Of a stretch of DNA of 64,000 bases, positions 59,203 through 64,000 are shown piece by piece. Positions within the stretch are counted from its first letter, which is position 1, and every line of letters begins with the position of its first letter. The notes beneath the pieces were generated by a model. That model worked only from the letters and a program-made list of their open reading frames with translations. It was not told where the DNA came from and did not search any database. The translations under genes and the position numbers were made by a program. The stretch comes from Streptantibioticus silvisoli (lineage in GTDB: Bacteria; Actinomycetota; Actinomycetes; Streptomycetales; Streptomycetaceae), in contig NZ_JAAGKO020000006.1 of assembly GCF_027947535.2 (NCBI RefSeq), positions 1-64,000 on the forward strand, written 5' to 3'.

Positions 59203-60211
59203 TCGGGTTCCGATCTGTCGACGGGCTCTGCCGCTCGACCGCGTCCCGGTGAGCCGCGGCCATCAGCCGGACCCGCGCGGTCGCCTCGTCGATGCCGGCT
59301 CCCCATTCCCCGGGGGCGCCGGCGAGCAACTGGAGGACGCGGGCGAACTGGACACGGTAGTAGTCGACGGGGGCGCACGCGACGACCGTGCGTGATCCCG
59401 TGTGCGGCCGGATCACGATGTTCAGCGGCACGGCGAGGCCGATAGCGGGCAGCAGCACCTTGGGGACGCGGACGTCGGCCTGCTCGAACGCGAATTCGTG
59501 TTCCGCCAGGTGGCCGGTGCCGAAGGCGCACTCCAGGACGGCCGTCACCGCGTTCGGAAGGTCCAGCCGGGCGCGGAAACTCCGGTCGACCCCGTTGGGC
59601 CCGTCGAAGTCCGAGACGCCGCTCGCGACGGCACCGCCGATCCCGGCCGTCGCCTGGACCGCCTGCAACCAGTACGAGGCGGTGTCGTAGAACGCCCCGC
59701 CGCCCAGCTCCGGCCGCAGCCGGAACCCGGACCCGGCGGCGACCTCGAAGCGCATCCGCGAGCGGATGCCGCGCAGTCGGCCGAACCGGCCGCCGGTGAC
59801 GAGGTCGCGCACCCGGGACTGCCACTCGTGGCCCGCCGTCATCACCATCTCCACCACCCGCACGCCGGAGGTGGCGGCGGCCCGTTCGATCCCCGCGGCC
59901 TCCTGCGGCGTCAGGCAGAGGGGCTTTTCGACCAGGACGTGCTTGCCGGCCGCCGCGGCCGCCCGCGCCCACCGGGCGTGCGCCGAATGGTGCAGCGAGA
60001 TGTAGACGGCGTCGACCGAGGGGTCATCGAGGACGTCCTCGTAGCGCTCGTGGACCACCGCCACCCCGTGCCGGGCGGCGAACCGGCGCGCCCGCTCCAC
60101 GTCGTGCGCCGCGACCGCGGCGACCAGCACGCCGGGACGGTCGGCCGCCGGGCCCACGATCGCCCGCTCGGCGATGCCGGTCGCCCCCAGCAGGCCGATG
60201 CGCACGCTCAC
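59189..60211 (-). CDS. Gfo/Idh/MocA-family oxidoreductase
   Basis: A 340-residue NAD(P)-dependent dehydrogenase. VRIGLLGATGIAERAIVGPA is the Rossmann motif, VYISLHHSAHARWARAAAAAGKHVLVEKPLCLT carries the catalytic EKP Lys, and YDTASYWLQAVQA lies in the C-terminal alpha/beta domain. Members oxidise or epimerise sugar or cyclitol hydroxyls. GTG at 60211 overlaps the ATP-grasp stop (GTGA). It suggests a sugar- or cyclitol-derived part in the product, in keeping with the StrR-type regulator. Confidence 0.85.
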   Translation of the reverse strand: MSVRIGLLGATGIAERAIVGPAADRPGVLVAAVAAHDVERARRFAARHGVAVVHERYEDVLDDPSVDAVYISLHHSAHARWARAAAAAGKHVLVEKPLCLTPQEAAGIERAAATSGVRVVEMVMTAGHEWQSRVRDLVTGGRFGRLRGIRSRMRFEVAAGSGFRLRPELGGGAFYDTASYWLQAVQATAGIGGAVASGVSDFDGPNGVDRSFRARLDLPNAVTAVLECAFGTGHLAEHEFAFEQADVRVPKVLLPAIGLAVPLNIVIRPHTGSRTVVACAPVDYYRVQFARVLQLLAGAPGEWGAGIDEATARVRLMAAAHRDAVERQSPSTDRNPNALL

Positions 60212-61503
60212 CGCGCCGGCACCCGGTCGGTCCGCGCCGACCGTGCGGTGGCCAGGCACCGCCGCACCCGCTGCGCCCAGTGGTCGAACGCGCCCGGCGG
60301 GCACAGCACCGCGCAGCACAACCGGCCCCGGGGCGGCGTCAGGCACCCCCCGCTCAGCGGCAGGACACCGGGCTCGGACCCACCCGTGTACAGCAGCCCC
60401 TCCCCGGCGAGGGCGGCCAGCACCTGGTCGATGCCCTCACCCTCCGCCAGGGCGATCTCCTCCTGCCACAGGTGGGATTCGAGCCCCCGCCGGCCGGCCA
60501 CGTCGTTCAGCCGCAGGTTGAGCCGGCCCAGCGACTGCCGTGCGTTGACCTCCAGCACCGGTACGAGCATGCCGTCGGCGCACACCATCGAGTCGACGCA
60601 CACCGGCCCGAACCAGCCTTCGCCGGCCAGCCGCTCGGCGACCGCGGTCAGCACCGCCGCGTAGCCCTGCCCGCGCAGTTCGGCGGCGAGCGCGGCCGGC
60701 AGCGGACCGGAGACGGCGTGCCGGTAGCCCTGGTTGCGCAGGTGCTGCACGCCCACCACCCGGGCGGTGCCGTCCCGGGCGATCTCCAGGTGGGCGGAGA
60801 AGTCCCACCGCCGCTCCCACCGCGGCTGGACCAGCAGGCGGACCTCGCAGCCGGCCTCCTCCTGCCGGCGCAGGTGCCGCGTCAGCCGGGCGGCGGTGGC
60901 GGCCGACCCGATCTCCAAGGTGCCCTGGCCCGCGACACCGAAGGGGTCCTTGACGAGGACGGCACCGGTGACCCGCGCCGCGCGCTCGACCAGCCCCGCC
61001 ACCTCCGCGCTGCCGCGGGCCTCGTACGCCTGCCCGGGCAGCCCGAGTTCGCGAACGCAGGCGTTCGACCACAGCTTGCCGTTCACCCGGGCGGCCACGT
61101 CCGCGGCGGGCAGCGCCCCGGCCAGGCCCATGCGCTGCGCCAGAGCCACGGTGTCCGGCAGCACGGCGAACGGCTCCAGCCGGTGGTGGCCGGCCGCGAC
61201 ACCGGTCAGGAACGGCTCCTCGGCGGCCAGCGCCTCCGCGGACGCCCCGGCCGGCCCCTGCGGCAGCAGCTGGTGGGCGAAGGTGATTCCGGCGTGCGCC
61301 AGGACCTCGCGCAGCGCGCCGGACAGCGGCCTGCGGGTGGCCAGGGTGTCGCCCGGCCGGGTGAGCAGCACGAGCAGCTCGTCCATCGCCGCCACCCACG
61401 CCACCGCCCGGGGGTCGCGCACCCCGGGCAGCCGCGCCATACCCTCCGGCCGCCAGTGCTGTTCGGCGCCGAAGGTCCCCAGCACCAGCGCGGCGTCGGT
61501 CAC
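60208..61503 (-). CDS. ATP-grasp ligase
   Basis: A 431-residue protein with ATP-grasp features: AVLVKDPFGVAGQGTLEIG supplies the nucleotide-binding Lys and Gly-rich loop, CEVRLLVQPRW the hinge, and PVLEVNARQSLGRLNLRLND the metal-binding Glu-Asn pair. ATP-grasp ligases join a carboxylate, through an acyl phosphate, to an amine or thiol. Lying directly after the carrier-protein gene (GTGA overlap), it may load an amino acid or acid onto the carrier or form an amide with it. Substrate unknown. Confidence 0.8.
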   Translation of the reverse strand: MTDAALVLGTFGAEQHWRPEGMARLPGVRDPRAVAWVAAMDELLVLLTRPGDTLATRRPLSGALREVLAHAGITFAHQLLPQGPAGASAEALAAEEPFLTGVAAGHHRLEPFAVLPDTVALAQRMGLAGALPAADVAARVNGKLWSNACVRELGLPGQAYEARGSAEVAGLVERAARVTGAVLVKDPFGVAGQGTLEIGSAATAARLTRHLRRQEEAGCEVRLLVQPRWERRWDFSAHLEIARDGTARVVGVQHLRNQGYRHAVSGPLPAALAAELRGQGYAAVLTAVAERLAGEGWFGPVCVDSMVCADGMLVPVLEVNARQSLGRLNLRLNDVAGRRGLESHLWQEEIALAEGEGIDQVLAALAGEGLLYTGGSEPGVLPLSGGCLTPPRGRLCCAVLCPPGAFDHWAQRVRRCLATARSARTDRVPAR

Positions 61504-61754
61504 CGCGTCGCCCCGGCCGCCTCGACGACCACCGCGAACTCCCGCACCGAGCGCAGGTGGTCCAGGCTCAGGTTCTCGTAGTCGAGCTCGATGTCGAACT
61601 CGTCCTCGATCCGCAGCAGGAACTGGATCGCCTGGAGCGAGTCCATGCCCAGTTCCTGCACCATGTCCGCCTCGACGGTGACCGCCTCGGGCGGCACGAC
61701 CTCGTGCAGCACCTCGGCGAGTACCTTCTTGACGCGGTTCTCGGTCTCCGTCAT
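61500..61754 (-). CDS. acyl carrier protein
   Basis: An 84-residue carrier protein. The phosphopantetheine site is LGMDSLQAIQFLLRIEDEFDIEL with Ser39 as the attachment residue; overall four-helix, acidic composition matches ACP/PCP domains. Its start lies five bases after the radical SAM stop and its end overlaps the ATP-grasp gene. No phosphopantetheinyl transferase is encoded in the window. It presumably tethers the substrate for the radical SAM, ATP-grasp and condensation enzymes. Confidence 0.9.
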   Translation of the reverse strand: MTETENRVKKVLAEVLHEVVPPEAVTVEADMVQELGMDSLQAIQFLLRIEDEFDIELDYENLSLDHLRSVREFAVVVEAAGATR

Positions 61755-61759
61755 GCCCC

Positions 61760-62935
61760 TCACACTCCGTTCAGGTAGAGAAGAATGCACTTGGAGCACA
61801 CGGGCATCATTCCTCGTTCCGCGAGAAGACCGCGCACCCTGGTGAAACTCGGGCTCCGCCACAATTCCAGGACCGGCGTCTCGTAGAGATTCCCCACCAC
61901 GAATTCCGGAAAGAACTTGCACGAACTGACGTTGCCGTCGGCGTGCACTTCCATGCGGTTGGTCACCGCGAGACAGCGGTTGCGCCCCTGCGCCGGCCGG
62001 GAGGTGCCGCGGATGAAGTCCTCGATCTCGTCCGCCTCCAGTTGCGGCTGGTAGCGGACCCGCGAGCGCCAGGAACGGGCCGCCAGCCGGGCCATGGACT
62101 CGCGCAGGTGCGGCAGCCGGTCCTCAGGCAGGCGGTAGGTGTAGGAGTGCCAGGTCGGGCGCTTGGTCCCGGTCTCGGTCCCCAGCCAGCTGAAGGCCTC
62201 CTCGTACACCGCGTCCATGGCCTCGGCGACCTGCGGGCTGATGTACCACGGGAACTGGAAGTACACCGTGTTGACGCCGATGTCCTCGGCCCACTCCATG
62301 AACTCGTACATGCGGTCCACGGTGGCGTGCGAGACCATGCAGGAGACCGAGATCTCGCCCTTGAACTCCCCGCGCCGCTTCATGTCCAGCATCAGCCGGA
62401 GGTTCTGCACGGTGCGGGCGAAGGTGCCCTTCCCGCGCAGGGCCTCGTGGTCGTCGTCCAGGCCGTCCAGGCTCACCAGCAGGTTCAGGTTCTCGTTGAT
62501 GCGCAGCAGGTCGTCGAGGTGGCGCTGGAAGAGCAGACCGTTGGTGCACATGTTGACGGTGCGCGGATAGCGTTCGAGGAGGCGGGATATCTCGTCGAAC
62601 CGGCTGTGCATCAGCGGTTCCCCGCCCCACAGGAAGAGCTTCGAACGCACCGGGGCGGTTTCCCGGAGCACGTTCTCCACCACGTCGAGCGCGAGTTCGG
62701 TGCGCTGCCGTTCCACACTCCAGTCACGGAAGAAGCCCTGCTCGTTCCACTGGTAGCAGTGCGTGCAGCGCAAGTTGCACCGGTAGGTCAGCTGGAGGCT
62801 CACCTCACGCGGAATGTCCGCCGCGTAGGAATGATCGGCGCGCAGACCGGCCCGGGAACGCGACCGGATCGATACGGTGTGTTTGATGTCGGCGAACTCT
62901 TTCGCGCTGAGTGTCCGGCTCGTTCGAGGGTGCAT
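61760..62935 (-). CDS. radical SAM/SPASM enzyme
   Basis: A 391-residue radical SAM protein. YRCNLRCTHCYQW is the CxxxCxxC motif for the SAM-binding 4Fe-4S cluster; LFLWGGEPLMH is the GGE motif and VNMCTNGLLF follows. A C-terminal SPASM-type region (NRCLAVTNRMEVHADGNVSSCKFFPEFVVGNL, then PVCSKC) has Cys for auxiliary clusters. SPASM enzymes usually modify peptides or carrier-bound amino acids. No precursor peptide is seen in this operon, so the ACP-bound intermediate is the likely substrate. Start overlaps the MFS stop (ATGA). Confidence 0.88.
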   Translation of the reverse strand: MHPRTSRTLSAKEFADIKHTVSIRSRSRAGLRADHSYAADIPREVSLQLTYRCNLRCTHCYQWNEQGFFRDWSVERQRTELALDVVENVLRETAPVRSKLFLWGGEPLMHSRFDEISRLLERYPRTVNMCTNGLLFQRHLDDLLRINENLNLLVSLDGLDDDHEALRGKGTFARTVQNLRLMLDMKRRGEFKGEISVSCMVSHATVDRMYEFMEWAEDIGVNTVYFQFPWYISPQVAEAMDAVYEEAFSWLGTETGTKRPTWHSYTYRLPEDRLPHLRESMARLAARSWRSRVRYQPQLEADEIEDFIRGTSRPAQGRNRCLAVTNRMEVHADGNVSSCKFFPEFVVGNLYETPVLELWRSPSFTRVRGLLAERGMMPVCSKCILLYLNGV

Positions 62936-64000
62936 CACAATCCCCTGCCATCGGATGAGCTGACCGTTTTCCGGAGCGGGCGGTTCGGGACCTGGTTTTC
63001 GGTGGACCGCAGCCGCGCCACCGCGGGCAGTGCCAGGAGGACCAGGCAGCCGGCGACAGTGAGCACGGCCCCTCCCAGCAGGACGGCCGTCGTGCCCGCC
63101 AGAGCGACGGCCGGTCCGCTCAGGGCCCGGCCGATCGGTGTGAAGCCGGTGGAACCGACGACGTCGTAGGCGGATATCCGGCTCATCGCCTCCACCGGAG
63201 AGTGCGTCTGGACGGCCGTCGACCACATCACCGACCAGAAGGCGAGACCGATGCCGCCGAGCAGCATGGCGGCGGCGACCAGCCAGAACGGCGCGCCCAG
63301 CGCGATCACGGCGGGAACGGTCGCGAAGGACAGCAGCATCGCCGCACCGGTCCGCAGCGGCCGGCCGGGATCGCTGTGCAGCGCCAGCAGACCGCCGGCC
63401 AGCGACCCGAGCCCCTGGGCGGCCACCACCAGCGCGTAGGCCGACGCCCCGAACCGGCGGGTCAGCACCACGGCCTTCAGCACGTCGAAGGGGCCGAAGA
63501 CCAGCAGCCCGAACAGCGCGAAGACCACGATGACCGAGCACAGCCACGGCCGCGAGGAGAACTCCTGCCAGCCGTGGGCGAGTTCCTTCCAGACCCCCGG
63601 CCTCGTCTCCGGCCGCGCCCGGCCCGTGATCCGTATCCGCGACAGGAGCAGGGCGCTCAACCCGAAGGTCACCGCGTCGAGAGCGATGACCAGAACCGGC
63701 CCGGTCAGCACGATGATCACAGCGGCGACGGCGGGGCTGGCGAAGGTCATGACGGACTCGCCGGTGCGGATCAGCGCGTTCCCCTCCCGCAGCCGGCCCG
63801 GCACCAGGTGGCGGATGAGCGTGGCCAGCCCCGGCTGGAAGAACGCCTGGGCAGCCCCGCAGACCAGGGTCAGCAACGTCATCACGACGAGCGACGGCTG
63901 CCCGCAGAAGAAGAGCACGACCAGGACGCCCTCGGCCAGGAAACGCACCGTGTCGGCGGAGATCATCAGGCGCCGGACGGGAAAGCGGTCGGACAGCACG
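62935..64000 (-). CDS. MFS transporter, 5' end beyond the window
   Basis: The last 354 residues of a major facilitator protein. VLSDRFPVRRLM at the right edge is the motif A loop between helices 2 and 3, so about 60 N-terminal residues lie outside. About ten membrane segments are visible, with PETRPGVWKELAHGWQEFSSRPWL as the central loop, resembling the EntS/macrolide-exporter-like MFS group. It is coupled to the radical SAM gene and probably exports the product. Confidence 0.85.
   Translation of the reverse strand, partial: VLSDRFPVRRLMISADTVRFLAEGVLVVLFFCGQPSLVVMTLLTLVCGAAQAFFQPGLATLIRHLVPGRLREGNALIRTGESVMTFASPAVAAVIIVLTGPVLVIALDAVTFGLSALLLSRIRITGRARPETRPGVWKELAHGWQEFSSRPWLCSVIVVFALFGLLVFGPFDVLKAVVLTRRFGASAYALVVAAQGLGSLAGGLLALHSDPGRPLRTGAAMLLSFATVPAVIALGAPFWLVAAAMLLGGIGLAFWSVMWSTAVQTHSPVEAMSRISAYDVVGSTGFTPIGRALSGPAVALAGTTAVLLGGAVLTVAGCLVLLALPAVARLRSTENQVPNRPLRKTVSSSDGRGL

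Overview
The window is 64 kb of very GC-rich actinobacterial DNA. Strongly G/C-ending codons, GGAGG-type ribosome sites, frequent 4-base ATGA/GTGA gene overlaps, probable leaderless mRNAs, rare TTA (bldA-type) codons and several lineage-typical families (FxSxx-COOH system, SAV_915-like protein, PP2C/STAS regulators, F420 enzymes, StrR-type regulator) point to Streptomyces or a close relative such as another Streptomycetaceae. No rRNA, tRNA, CRISPR array or intact transposon was seen. The gene mix is that of an accessory chromosome region rather than a core one.

Layout. 0.1-5.2 kb: a secreted GH78-like alpha-L-rhamnosidase behind a LacI-type operator, then a DszC/acyl-CoA-dehydrogenase-like flavoenzyme; both end in strong hairpin terminators. 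5.2-9.2 kb: a TMEM175-like channel, a small hypothetical gene, a STAS antagonist and a PAS-PP2C phosphatase coupled to a truncated RsbQ remnant. 9.4-12.8 kb: a polytopic membrane protein divergent from a sulfite-oxidase-fold molybdopterin protein and its small membrane partner. 12.9-22.6 kb: the most unusual locus. A 53-codon precursor-like peptide ending in a Cys-rich tail is followed by a nucleotide-pyrophosphatase-like enzyme, a ThiS/MoaD-PP-loop fusion, a methyltransferase-aminotransferase fusion, an M28/DUF4910 aminopeptidase and a FemX-like GNAT. An NDK-like gene precedes it, and a 17-codon basic peptide plus a nucleotidyltransferase diverge from it. I read this as a candidate undescribed peptide-scaffolded or RiPP-like pathway with sulfur and nucleotide chemistry.

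22.8-34.8 kb: a SAV_915-like gene, an alpha/beta hydrolase and a complete FxSxx-COOH operon (fxsA-fxsB-AAC(3)-fxsC-fxsT). It is flanked by a SLATT/DUF4231 membrane protein and a convergent SLOG protein, so the stretch looks like a conflict/signalling island; several of its genes carry TTA codons. 35.5-39.6 kb: an ArsR regulator, an orphan nitrate/sulfonate-type ABC ATPase and fused permease, a Cys-ending 15-codon leader ORF, and matching operator-like inverted repeats at the regulator and upstream of the transporter. 39.6-44.6 kb: repeat-rich spacers, an epimerase/TetR divergent pair, a TetR/hydrolase divergent pair with three operator boxes, and a beta-carbonic anhydrase. 44.9-47.9 kb: a two-gene secreted operon (glycoside hydrolase plus DUF1996 protein) behind a CebR-like palindrome. 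48.4-53.2 kb: a methyltransferase, a GT39-type membrane glycosyltransferase, a truncated LLM flavoenzyme, an F420-reductase-like enzyme and its divergent TetR.

53.3-64 kb: the left end of a second biosynthetic cluster. A StrR-like activator with a TTA codon lies beside a StrR-like inverted repeat. An eight-gene leftward operon with overlapping or nearly touching genes follows: MFS exporter (cut by the window edge), radical SAM/SPASM enzyme, carrier protein, ATP-grasp ligase, Gfo/Idh/MocA oxidoreductase, APH-type kinase, GT-B glycosyltransferase and a free-standing condensation protein. The combination suggests a carrier-protein-tethered, glycosylated, amino-acid-derived metabolite; I do not recognise it as a known pathway.
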